A stretch of 5,143 bases of DNA. Origin: Chroococcidiopsidaceae cyanobacterium CP_BM_RX_35 (GTDB taxonomy: Bacteria > Cyanobacteriota > Cyanobacteriia > Cyanobacteriales > Chroococcidiopsidaceae). Where the stretch lies: positions 1 through 5,143 of the forward strand of contig JAFAVL010000699.1 of the NCBI GenBank assembly GCA_019242465.1, given 5' to 3'. The notes below the pieces were generated by a model. The model was not told the DNA's origin. It was given only the letters and a program-made list of their open reading frames with translations, and did no database searches. A program made the translations under genes and the position numbers. Of this stretch, positions 1-5,143 are shown in pieces. Position 1 is the first letter of the stretch. Each line of letters opens with the position of its first letter.

Positions 1-1572
1 TGGATGCGGAGTCATAATCTCGCTTAGGGTTGCATCCCCTGGTAATTGACGTTGGGAGATATTGGCAATATCTGACTGAGTGACAATACCTACCAATCTG
101 CCATCTTCAACTACCGGAAACCCACGGTGATGAGAGCGAGAAAACGCCTGTACGACTTCATCGAGAGGCATCTGTGTCCCAAGAGTCTCGACTCGTCGCT
201 GCATCACGTCAGCTGCTGTTAGCTGAGCCAGAGAACCATTATTGACTGTCTCTTCTTCCTCTAAATGAATGCCATTCCACTCCAATAAAAGATCGTAGAC
301 TGAGCCTTTGTACACCATTTCCGCTACTAAAGAGGCAGTGACAGAGCCAATCATCAAAGGCAGGACGAGATTAAAGTCAGTAGTGATCTCAAATACAATC
401 ACCACCGCCGTAATTGGCACCCTAGCTACAGCACTAAAGAATGTAGCCATTCCCACACGGGCGTAGGTTGTAGCTAGACTTAGACCTAGCCAACTATGCT
501 CAAAAGAGCCGACTATATGACCAAGGGCAGCCCCAAGGAGCAGGGTAGGCACAAGTAATCCTCCTGGTGCTCCAGAACCAGCTGCTACCAAAATGAGAAA
601 AAACTCAGTAGTAAAGACAGTGGCGGCAAATTGCCAGCTGACATGACCAGTTAGCAGCAGTTCCCGCAGACCAGTCCTGTCATGGAAGACAGCTGGCAGT
701 AGCGCTACGACAACACCGGAGACTAACCCAGCCAAGCCGACGCGCACAGGTATACCGAAGCGAATCCGGTCGCGATAAAATGCCAGACTAGTCAGAAGCC
801 CTCGATTAAAGAGTGTGCCTAATAACCCAGCCGCGATCCCTAACAGGATGTAGAAGGGAATCTCCTGAGCGTAGAAGCTAGTCGTAAAAGCTGTTAAATC
901 GAGATTGAGATTTAGGCTATGGCTACCAAAGACGCGAGCTACCACTGCAGCAATGAAGGAAGCTAGAATCGCCGTGCCCAGAGTGATACCCGCTACACCA
1001 CGCAGGAGTTCTTCAACAACAAACAGCACACCCCCGATTGGTGCATCGAAGGCAGCAGCTAGTCCTGCTCCTGCACCAGCTGCAATTAACTGGCGGCGGT
1101 GATCTGGTGAGGTAGGAACCCAGCGGCTGAGCTGAGCGGCTAAGGCGGCTCCGATTTGTACGGTTGGTCCTTCTTTCCCTAGGGCAAATCCAGAACCCAG
1201 GCACAGAGTGGCACCCATCAGCTTGATGATGGCGACTCGCAGATCGAGTGGCATTGGCACCCGAGCGAGTACAGCCTTAACCTGCGACATCCCGCTACCA
1301 GCTGTCTCTGGTGCTACCCGCTCTACTAGGAAACCAGCAATCAGTCCACCCACCACACCGATCACTGGTAGCACTAACCAAGTAGGCAAATGGTTAGTTG
1401 TATGCACTCGCCATGCACCCAACCAACTGACTCCTTGCTCTAGCAAAACCGATGCTGAACCAGAAATTAAGCCAATTAGACAAGCTTCAAAGATCGCTAA
1501 GCGACGTCGAGGCAGCAGTAGTTGGCGGAGGCGCTGGGAGATGGATAGATTCCATAATCGGTGGGGTAACAT
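1..1572 (-). CDS. ClC-family chloride channel / H+/Cl- antiporter with CBS domain, C-terminus cut by window edge
   Basis: The open frame starts at the ATG at 1570-1572 and gives 524 residues without a stop before base 1, so the protein is incomplete. ClC proteins are homodimeric membrane proteins moving Cl- across the membrane, often coupled to protons. Residues about 25-430 are a hydrophobic ClC core. The first filter motif is G92-S93-G94-M95-S96 followed by QVKAVL (usually GSGIP). The gating-glutamate motif is GKEGPTVQ at 132-139 (Glu134, matching E. coli ClcA Glu148). The pair Glu187/Glu188 lies where ClcA has Glu202/Glu203, the latter being the proton glutamate. GSGAPGG at 332-338 precedes LLVP (usually IFAP). 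Phe400 stands where ClcA has Tyr445. A complete CBS repeat follows at about 448-506, and a second begins near IMTPHP at 519-524. An in-frame TAA lies upstream with no other start between, which fixes the start; no clear ribosome binding site is seen. Both glutamates suggest an antiporter (inference). Related cyanobacterial proteins often carry more C-terminal sequence. Confidence 0.93.
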   Translation of the reverse strand, partial: MLPHRLWNLSISQRLRQLLLPRRRLAIFEACLIGLISGSASVLLEQGVSWLGAWRVHTTNHLPTWLVLPVIGVVGGLIAGFLVERVAPETAGSGMSQVKAVLARVPMPLDLRVAIIKLMGATLCLGSGFALGKEGPTVQIGAALAAQLSRWVPTSPDHRRQLIAAGAGAGLAAAFDAPIGGVLFVVEELLRGVAGITLGTAILASFIAAVVARVFGSHSLNLNLDLTAFTTSFYAQEIPFYILLGIAAGLLGTLFNRGLLTSLAFYRDRIRFGIPVRVGLAGLVSGVVVALLPAVFHDRTGLRELLLTGHVSWQFAATVFTTEFFLILVAAGSGAPGGLLVPTLLLGAALGHIVGSFEHSWLGLSLATTYARVGMATFFSAVARVPITAVVIVFEITTDFNLVLPLMIGSVTASLVAEMVYKGSVYDLLLEWNGIHLEEEETVNNGSLAQLTAADVMQRRVETLGTQMPLDEVVQAFSRSHHRGFPVVEDGRLVGIVTQSDIANISQRQLPGDATLSEIMTPHP

Positions 1573-1586
1573 GTATGGCTGGATAC
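1573..1586. promoter_or_regulatory. GTA-N8-TAC motif, possible NtcA site next to the ClC start codon
   Basis: GTA at 1573-1575 and TAC at 1584-1586 are separated by exactly 8 bases, matching the NtcA core consensus GTA-N8-TAC. The site ends directly against the ATG of the ClC gene. An activating NtcA site normally sits near -41 of a promoter, so this position would suit repression of the ClC gene or activation of the divergent, now broken, peroxiredoxin gene. Six fixed bases are expected about once per 4 kb by chance, and no matching -10 element was identified, so this is only a candidate. Confidence 0.2.
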
Positions 1587-1603
1587 TGTAGACACAACTT
1601 TAG

Positions 1604-1762
1604 CCTGTGATTAGCCTACCTGATACACAAGGCGCTCTAGTGCATCTGGCAGACCTAAAGGGTAAGCGGGTTATCCTTGACTTTTACCCCAGAGATAACA
1701 CACCTGGCTGTACTAAAGAAGCTTGTGGGTTTCGGGATGCTTACGCAAATTACCAGAATTGT
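1604..1762 (+). pseudogene. Bcp/PrxQ-type peroxiredoxin remnant (truncated at both ends)
   Basis: The translated stretch matches the N-terminal third of bacterioferritin comigratory protein/PrxQ thiol peroxidases, which reduce hydroperoxides. Visible are SLPDTQG, then LKGKRVILDFYPRDNTPGC with the peroxidatic Cys (codon at 1709-1711), and EACGFRDAY with the resolving Cys five residues later. The family normally runs to about 145-155 residues. Recognisable sequence here is about 50 residues and stops near AYANYQN at 1759. The frame then runs on antisense into the 3' end of pmbA and ends at TAG 1817-1819 with no family resemblance. At the 5' end a TAG at 1601-1603 sits where the family has about 8-12 more residues before SLPD. 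A GTG at 1607 could start a 70-residue peptide, but the fold would lack most of the thioredoxin core. The fragment is divergent from the ClC gene and convergent with pmbA. Identification is firm; loss of function is a strong inference. Confidence 0.88.
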
Positions 1763-3078
1763 CAGCCTGAACTTCTACTAGTTGTAGACAGTCCCTCTAC
1801 TATGAGAGATGGAGTGTAGCAAGAGCCATTCCAGTCAGCATCACCATCTAGAGCCACTAGTTGTTTGAGAACTGTATAAACATTGCCAGCAACCATTGTG
1901 TCTTTCACGCGTCCCAGAACCTGACCGTGCTTAACGTGGTAGCCTAAATCAACATTAATGGAAAAATCGCCAGAGATGCTGCCACCACCGCCTAGCATCT
2001 GATCTACGATCAGTCCGTTATCTAGCTGGGCAATCAAGTCTAATAAGGAACCAGTGCCAGGCTGAATCAGTAGATTAAATAGACCAGGTGTAGGATAGCT
2101 GCCTAGGCCAGGGCGGAACCCATTGCCAGTCGAGCCAGTTCCTAATATGCGTCCAGTGGCGTGATCGCAATAAAAATGTTGTAAACACCCGTTCTGGATA
2201 AAAATCAGGGGCTGAGTTGGGGTCCCTTCGTCATCAAAAGGACAACTAAATGGTCCGGCTTCCGGTTGCTGAGACAGTGTGAGGGCGGAGGACGTTACAA
2301 CTTGCCCTAGACGATCAGCCCACGGAGAAGCCCTCTCCAGTACCCGCTTGCCATTCAATGCCGCTTGAACTGTGCCCCAAAGCATATCAGCAGCTTTAGA
2401 AGTGAATAAAACTGGGATGCGCCCAGTCGGCGAAGTCACATTCTCTCCCACCCAAGCAAGCCGCTGCAAAATCTGGCTGGCAAGTTTCTCTGGGTGCAAG
2501 CTGCCTCGTTCAGTTTGACCATCTGAGACACTTAAGAAATCATCTCCCCGAATCCATTCCGCTGACAGATAACAACTCAGTGTAGTGTCTGTATAGTGGC
2601 AGTCTAAACCACGGGAGTTGACCAGACGGATCGTTTCAACCTCACAATCCCATTCAGCACTGACTATGACTTCTGGGTAAGCGTCTCGTACCAGAGCGAT
2701 CGCCTCCTTCCCCCAGTCCAGCAGTTGTTGAATCGGGACAGCCTCCCCGAGATTGGGATACATTGGTTTTGAGTCACTTCCCAGTTCAATCAGTTCAGGT
2801 TCATTCAAATGACTCAGGGCTAAAGCCCGCTCCACTAAAGCTTGTGGTTCTACTGGTCCGTAAGCCACAGAGAGCCCCGGACACCCGTCCCGCCACAGCC
2901 GTAGAGCTGTGCCTTCAGATTGAGTGCTTTCTATCTGCTTGAGTCGGTTAGCCTCGAAAAAAACTGGTCGAGACAATGAACGCGACTGATATATCTCAGC
3001 CGCCTCCGCTCCTGACTTGGCAGCTAGTTCCAGCAGTTGTTCTGCTAGTGTCTCTTGTGGCAAATTTTCAGAACCCAT
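1762..3078 (-). CDS. pmbA: PmbA/TldE-like member of the TldD/PmbA metalloprotease family
   Basis: This encodes a 438-residue soluble protein of the TldD/PmbA family, which forms a TldD-TldE heterodimeric metalloprotease acting on unfolded peptides (microcin B17 maturation and CcdA turnover in E. coli). Family sequence begins at about residue 5 (ETLAEQLLELAAKSGAEAAE), with NRLKQIEST and EGTALRLWRDGCPG near 44-68. FDDEGTPTQP is at 281-290, GTGSTGNGFRPG at 313-324 and GGGSISGDFSINVDLGY at 364-380. The C-terminus is NGSCYTPSLIVEGLSTTS plus a few residues. No HExxxH zinc motif is present, which fits the non-catalytic PmbA/TldE partner rather than TldD; no TldD gene is in the window. I chose ATG at 3078 because the frame's earlier start is a TTG at 3138 and the added 20 residues look unlike the family; an AAGG lies just before this ATG. 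It lies 118 bp downstream of tab2, and its stop (TGA 1762-1764) touches the end of the peroxiredoxin remnant. Confidence 0.9.
   Translation of the reverse strand: MGSENLPQETLAEQLLELAAKSGAEAAEIYQSRSLSRPVFFEANRLKQIESTQSEGTALRLWRDGCPGLSVAYGPVEPQALVERALALSHLNEPELIELGSDSKPMYPNLGEAVPIQQLLDWGKEAIALVRDAYPEVIVSAEWDCEVETIRLVNSRGLDCHYTDTTLSCYLSAEWIRGDDFLSVSDGQTERGSLHPEKLASQILQRLAWVGENVTSPTGRIPVLFTSKAADMLWGTVQAALNGKRVLERASPWADRLGQVVTSSALTLSQQPEAGPFSCPFDDEGTPTQPLIFIQNGCLQHFYCDHATGRILGTGSTGNGFRPGLGSYPTPGLFNLLIQPGTGSLLDLIAQLDNGLIVDQMLGGGGSISGDFSINVDLGYHVKHGQVLGRVKDTMVAGNVYTVLKQLVALDGDADWNGSCYTPSLIVEGLSTTSRSSG
2696..2703. repeat. HIP1 octamer GCGATCGC
   Basis: One exact copy of the palindrome GCGATCGC lies inside the pmbA coding region. 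This octamer (highly iterated palindrome 1) is strongly over-represented in many cyanobacterial genomes, so it supports the taxonomic assignment. I infer no local function. Only this one exact copy was noticed. Confidence 0.75.
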
Positions 3079-3107
3079 GACCTTCGCTAAATACGAATTA
3101 GTTGATC

Positions 3108-3170
3108 GAACCGCAGATAGACACGAGATAAAAGGCAACTATCAGCATTTATCAGCGTTCATCAGCGTTT
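3108..3170. repeat. Imperfect inverted repeat with three 10-bp tandem units between tab2 and pmbA
   Basis: The right arm holds three near-identical 10-mers: ATCAGCATTT (3141-3150), ATCAGCGTTC (3151-3160) and ATCAGCGTTT (3161-3170). The left arm, about 3108-3136, is an imperfect reverse complement. GATAAA at 3127-3132 pairs with TTTATC at 3148-3153, and CGCAGAT at 3112-3118 pairs with ATCAGCG at 3161-3167 with one mismatch. An interrupted duplex lies between, and the loop is about 15 nt. The element fills most of the 118 bp between the tab2 stop and the pmbA start, so in RNA it would fold after tab2 and in the pmbA leader. Similar chains of AACGC(T/A)GAT units are, as I recall, common dispersed intergenic elements in cyanobacteria. 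No U-run follows, so I do not call it a terminator. Confidence 0.6.
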
Positions 3171-3196
3171 GCAGAATTTCTCTGTTGCAATTAAAT

Positions 3197-4060
3197 TTAC
3201 GGCAGATCGAGCTCTTGCAATAGCCAAAAACCAGCAAAAGATTCAGCCTGCGGACTTGACTGAACAGCTAAAAAATGCACTCCTTTAGCTCTTTGTTTAG
3301 CTTCCTCAAATCCTGCTGCTTCAGCTTGGGTTTGGGGGGTTTTGAGGTTTACCAAGATCCATCGTTCGCTCAGACCGGACTCCAACAGCAGTCTTGCAAC
3401 CGGACTACCCTCAAATTTAAGGAAGGCTAACTCCAATCCTGACATCCACCCCGCTAGGGGTAAAGCTCTGGGCGAGAAAATCACGATACCTGGAATTTGG
3501 GTTTCAGGCGCTAACCCCATCATCTGTAACGGGAAAGCCTCACTAAAGTCAACCCCCCACTCAGGCATTTCTTCAAATGCCGTTGCTTCAAGGGAAACGA
3601 ATGCCCACTGCTGTCCTGTTAAAGCGTCTGGTAGACGTTGGGGTGTTGGTATTTCAAACCGCACAGATGGATTTGTCGTCGGTTGATAGCCAGGCTGATA
3701 AGGATACACTTCCACCATTCGTTGTTGCAGCCAATAGTAGAGGGCAAGCGTGCGACGACTTGGCTGGGCTGAAATGCCCAAGTCTGCACAAGCTTTAGTA
3801 ATCATATTATTCATCTGGCGGCGGAAAAAGCGAATTTTGGTAGGGGGTTGGGGGGCTTTTGAGATTGCCTCCTCTAAAGCTGTGCGCAACCAAACGGAAT
3901 TCACCTGGGAATTGGGACAAAACTGAGCATACCGGAATAGTGACTCAGCTGATACGCGCACATCCATAGGACTCTCGCACACCAAAACTTCCCAAATCTT
4001 TTTCTGGTTTTCGTCCCAAATGGGACGGGAGTAAAAATCAAGTTCCCAAATACTGCCCAT
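3197..4060 (-). CDS. Tab2/Atab2-family (DUF1092) protein, putative RNA-binding factor for photosystem protein synthesis
   Basis: This encodes a 287-residue protein of the Tab2/DUF1092 family, found in cyanobacteria, algae and plants. In Chlamydomonas Tab2 is required for psaB translation, and Arabidopsis ATAB2 for synthesis of photosystem I and II core proteins; both bind A/U-rich RNA. The cyanobacterial role is inferred from these. Visible family blocks are WELDFYSRPIWDENQKKIWE near the N-terminus (5-24), FFRRQMNNMITKAC (78-91), SRRTLALYYWLQQR (101-114), PGIVIFSPRALPLAGWMSGL (190-209) and the ending FAGFWLLQEL (276-285). The length is normal for the family. I chose ATG at 4060 because the frame's upstream extension begins with a TTG at 4123 and adds 21 residues before the conserved start of the family. 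No signal peptide or membrane helix is evident, so a cytoplasmic location is expected. It lies 80 bp after pipY on the same strand and may be co-transcribed. Confidence 0.9.
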   Translation of the reverse strand: MGSIWELDFYSRPIWDENQKKIWEVLVCESPMDVRVSAESLFRYAQFCPNSQVNSVWLRTALEEAISKAPQPPTKIRFFRRQMNNMITKACADLGISAQPSRRTLALYYWLQQRMVEVYPYQPGYQPTTNPSVRFEIPTPQRLPDALTGQQWAFVSLEATAFEEMPEWGVDFSEAFPLQMMGLAPETQIPGIVIFSPRALPLAGWMSGLELAFLKFEGSPVARLLLESGLSERWILVNLKTPQTQAEAAGFEEAKQRAKGVHFLAVQSSPQAESFAGFWLLQELDLP

Positions 4061-4121
4061 GCCCTGCCGTGAGAATCTGGCTACCTCATTACATGATACG
4101 AGGGATAGGCACTTGCTACAC

Positions 4122-4140
4122 AACTGGGGCGATCCCCGTT
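4122..4140 (-). other. Short GC-rich hairpin directly after the pipY stop codon
   Basis: Read on the minus strand, AAC-GGGG, a four-base loop ATCG, CCCC, a bulged A and GTT form a 7-bp stem. It begins at the base immediately after the pipY TAG stop (4141-4143). No run of T follows, so it is not a standard intrinsic terminator. It could protect the pipXY mRNA 3' end or reduce read-through into tab2, or be accidental. Confidence 0.3.
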
Positions 4141-4812
4141 CTAAGCTGGTCGTTCCCCAAATAAAGTTCGCCCTAGCCGCACCATTGTTGCACCAGCTCG
4201 AACTGCTAGTTGGTAGTCATCTGACATACCCATAGACAACTGCTGCATTTGAATATGGGGTAAAGACAACTGCTGAATTTTGGCAGCTAATTCGCGAGTC
4301 TGCTGGAAAACGTCAAATATTTCTGATTCATTTAATCCCAAAGGGGGAATTGTCATTAACCCCTGAATTTGTAGATTTTGACATCGACTGAGTTCACTGA
4401 GATCGGCAAACAATTCGGGGACAGTCCAACCAGATTTGCTGGGATCGCTTAGGATCTTAACCTGGAGGCAAACCTGCGGTCTTAGCTCCAGTTGAGATGC
4501 TAGCCGCTCCAATCGCTGAGCTAACTCCAAGCTGTCTAAGGAGTGAATCCACTGAAACTGTTCTAAAGCTTTTTTCGCTTTATTACTTTGCAAACGCCCG
4601 ATAAAGTGCCAAGTAATATCACATATATCTTGCAGTTGAGCCTGTTTGCCAGCTGCCTCTTGGATGCGACTTTCACCAAAATCACGTACTCCAGCAGCAT
4701 ATGCTTCTCGCATTGCAGCTACAGACACCTGCTTTGTAACGGCAATCAACTTGACTGAAGCTGGAAGCTGTTGGCGAACTGTGGCAATGCGGAGAGCGAT
4801 TGAACTTGTCAT
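4141..4812 (-). CDS. pipY: PipY, YggS/PROSC-family pyridoxal-phosphate homeostasis protein
   Basis: This encodes a 223-residue protein of the YggS/PLPBP family, single-domain PLP-binding proteins with the fold of bacterial alanine racemase. They have no established enzyme activity and balance vitamin B6 and amino/keto acid pools. The PLP-anchoring lysine is Lys27 in KLIAVTKQVS (21-30). Other family motifs are FGESRIQEA (45-53), WHFIGRLQSNKAKK (68-81), IHSLDS (89-94), DPSKSGW (123-129), GLMTIPP (151-157) and the phosphate-binding block SMGMSDDYQLAV with VRLG (193-214). It appears complete with no missing key residue. The start ATG overlaps the pipX stop (ATGA, 4 nt), indicating translational coupling. 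PipX-PipY pairing is known in Synechococcus elongatus, where both belong to the PII/NtcA nitrogen regulation network. In many cyanobacteria sepF follows; here tab2 does. Confidence 0.96.
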   Translation of the reverse strand: MTSSIALRIATVRQQLPASVKLIAVTKQVSVAAMREAYAAGVRDFGESRIQEAAGKQAQLQDICDITWHFIGRLQSNKAKKALEQFQWIHSLDSLELAQRLERLASQLELRPQVCLQVKILSDPSKSGWTVPELFADLSELSRCQNLQIQGLMTIPPLGLNESEIFDVFQQTRELAAKIQQLSLPHIQMQQLSMGMSDDYQLAVRAGATMVRLGRTLFGERPA

Positions 4813-5078
4813 TGGAATGTACGTTGCAAAACCTTCTGTAGCTGATCGTACTCCTGCAACTGACCAGTGCGACGTAGCAGCCGCAAACGGTTGTCTAGTA
4901 GCAAACGGGCCTCAGAACGCCCAATTGGTTCAAATTTAAAACCTCTGGTTCCGGTTGTTACTAAAAAAAATAGGCGTTGTGCATAGAGTGTAGTGAACAG
5001 TTCCTGGTTTTCCTCAACGATGCAGACTCTGTAAAGTAGACCAAACGTTGGATGGTTTAAGTAAGTTTCTGAGTTCAT
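4809..5078 (-). CDS. pipX: PipX, PII-interacting protein and NtcA coactivator
   Basis: This encodes an 89-residue protein that closely matches cyanobacterial PipX in length and sequence. PipX binds the nitrogen regulator NtcA with 2-oxoglutarate and boosts transcription of nitrogen genes. When 2-oxoglutarate is low, PII sequesters it. The N-terminal Tudor-like domain (about 1-54) contains YLNHPTFGLLY (6-16) and LFTTLYAQRLFFLV (27-40), including Tyr32 and Arg35 of the interface used for NtcA and PII. FEPIGRSEARLLLDNRLRLL is at 49-68 and the C-terminal helices end in QEYDQLQKVLQRTF. The ATG at 5078 fits the family N-terminus (MNSETYLNH), and Glu4 is conserved. No clear ribosome binding site precedes it. 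An 8-base T run (minus strand, 4963-4970) encodes part of LFFLV. It is first of the co-directional cluster and overlaps pipY by 4 nt. Confidence 0.97.
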   Translation of the reverse strand: MNSETYLNHPTFGLLYRVCIVEENQELFTTLYAQRLFFLVTTGTRGFKFEPIGRSEARLLLDNRLRLLRRTGQLQEYDQLQKVLQRTFQ

Positions 5079-5107
5079 TAAATATTGGCGCTACAAATAA
5101 CCACTCT

Positions 5108-5138
5108 ATTAAAGTGAATCGCTTGCTCAGGCAAACAA
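5108..5138 (-). promoter_or_regulatory. Weak candidate sigma70-type promoter of pipX
   Basis: Reading toward pipX, TTTAAT (5113 to 5108) matches the -10 consensus at five of six bases. Upstream TTG-containing hexamers lie at 5138-5133 (19-bp spacing) and 5134-5129 (15-bp spacing); neither spacing is ideal. No GTA-N8-TAC site was seen between here and the pipX start, and sequence further upstream is outside the window. This is a guess based on weak matches. Confidence 0.2.
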
Positions 5139-5143
5139 GATCT

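Noticed and set aside
905..1591. Plus- and minus-strand open frames of 63-127 codons overlapping the ClC gene (905-1102, 1013-1204, 1208-1591)
   Set aside because: They lie in other frames of a well-supported ClC gene and their low-complexity translations resemble no family I know.
1760..1819. C-terminal tail of the peroxiredoxin frame as a real protein end
   Set aside because: It is exactly antisense to the conserved 3' end of pmbA and does not match any peroxiredoxin sequence.
3079..3138. N-terminal extension of pmbA from TTG 3138
   Set aside because: The extra 20 residues overlap the repeat arm, resemble no family N-terminus, and an ATG at 3078 fits better.
3017..3223. Plus-strand frame of 68 codons across the pmbA 5' end
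   Set aside because: It runs through the antisense of pmbA and the inverted repeat; no recognisable protein features.
3342..3798. Two plus-strand frames opposite tab2 (3342-3686 and 3577-3798)
   Set aside because: Antisense shadows of a conserved gene; they also overlap each other.
4061..4123. N-terminal extension of tab2 from TTG 4123
   Set aside because: The Tab2 family starts at the WELDFYSRP block, five residues after the ATG at 4060; the extension is not conserved-looking.
4646..4939. Plus-strand frame of 97 codons opposite pipY and pipX
   Set aside because: It is antisense to two highly conserved genes and shows no family motif.
5138..5143. AGATCT at the window end as a functional palindrome
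   Set aside because: A six-base palindrome at an arbitrary window edge has no supporting context.

Overview
The window looks like ordinary cyanobacterial chromosome. Three things place it there: a clear pipX (found only in cyanobacteria), a Tab2/DUF1092 gene (restricted to oxygenic phototrophs), and one HIP1 octamer (GCGATCGC at 2696-2703). Base composition is moderate. The genus cannot be named from the sequence alone.

All five intact genes are on the minus strand, so transcription runs from high to low coordinates. First come pipX (4809-5078) and pipY (4141-4812), overlapping by 4 nt (ATGA). They encode the NtcA/PII adaptor and a PLP-homeostasis protein. After an 80 bp gap with a small hairpin comes a Tab2-family gene (3197-4060), linked in chloroplasts and cyanobacteria to photosystem mRNA translation. 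After a 118 bp gap filled by a large imperfect inverted repeat comes a PmbA/TldE-like gene (1762-3078). The left third (1-1572) is a ClC chloride channel/antiporter whose reading frame runs off the window edge inside its CBS region. It has no stop in the window.

Between pmbA and the ClC gene, on the plus strand, lies a decayed fragment of a Bcp/PrxQ peroxiredoxin (about 1604-1759). It keeps both active-site cysteines, but a stop codon precedes it and roughly two thirds of the protein is missing. A GTA-N8-TAC sequence, the core of the NtcA consensus, abuts the ClC start codon; chance is a serious alternative.

The co-directional order suggests that pipX-pipY is one transcription unit, with tab2 and pmbA either continuing it or starting afresh after the two hairpins. 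The themes are nitrogen/carbon signalling, PLP homeostasis, photosystem biogenesis, peptide maturation and anion transport; no shared pathway joins them all. I do not see a new defence, mobile or biosynthetic system. The main points of interest are the gene order after pipXY, the peroxiredoxin remnant, the intergenic inverted repeat and residue substitutions in the ClC protein. No gene-free stretch exceeds 300 bp. No tRNA, rRNA, CRISPR array or insertion sequence was seen.
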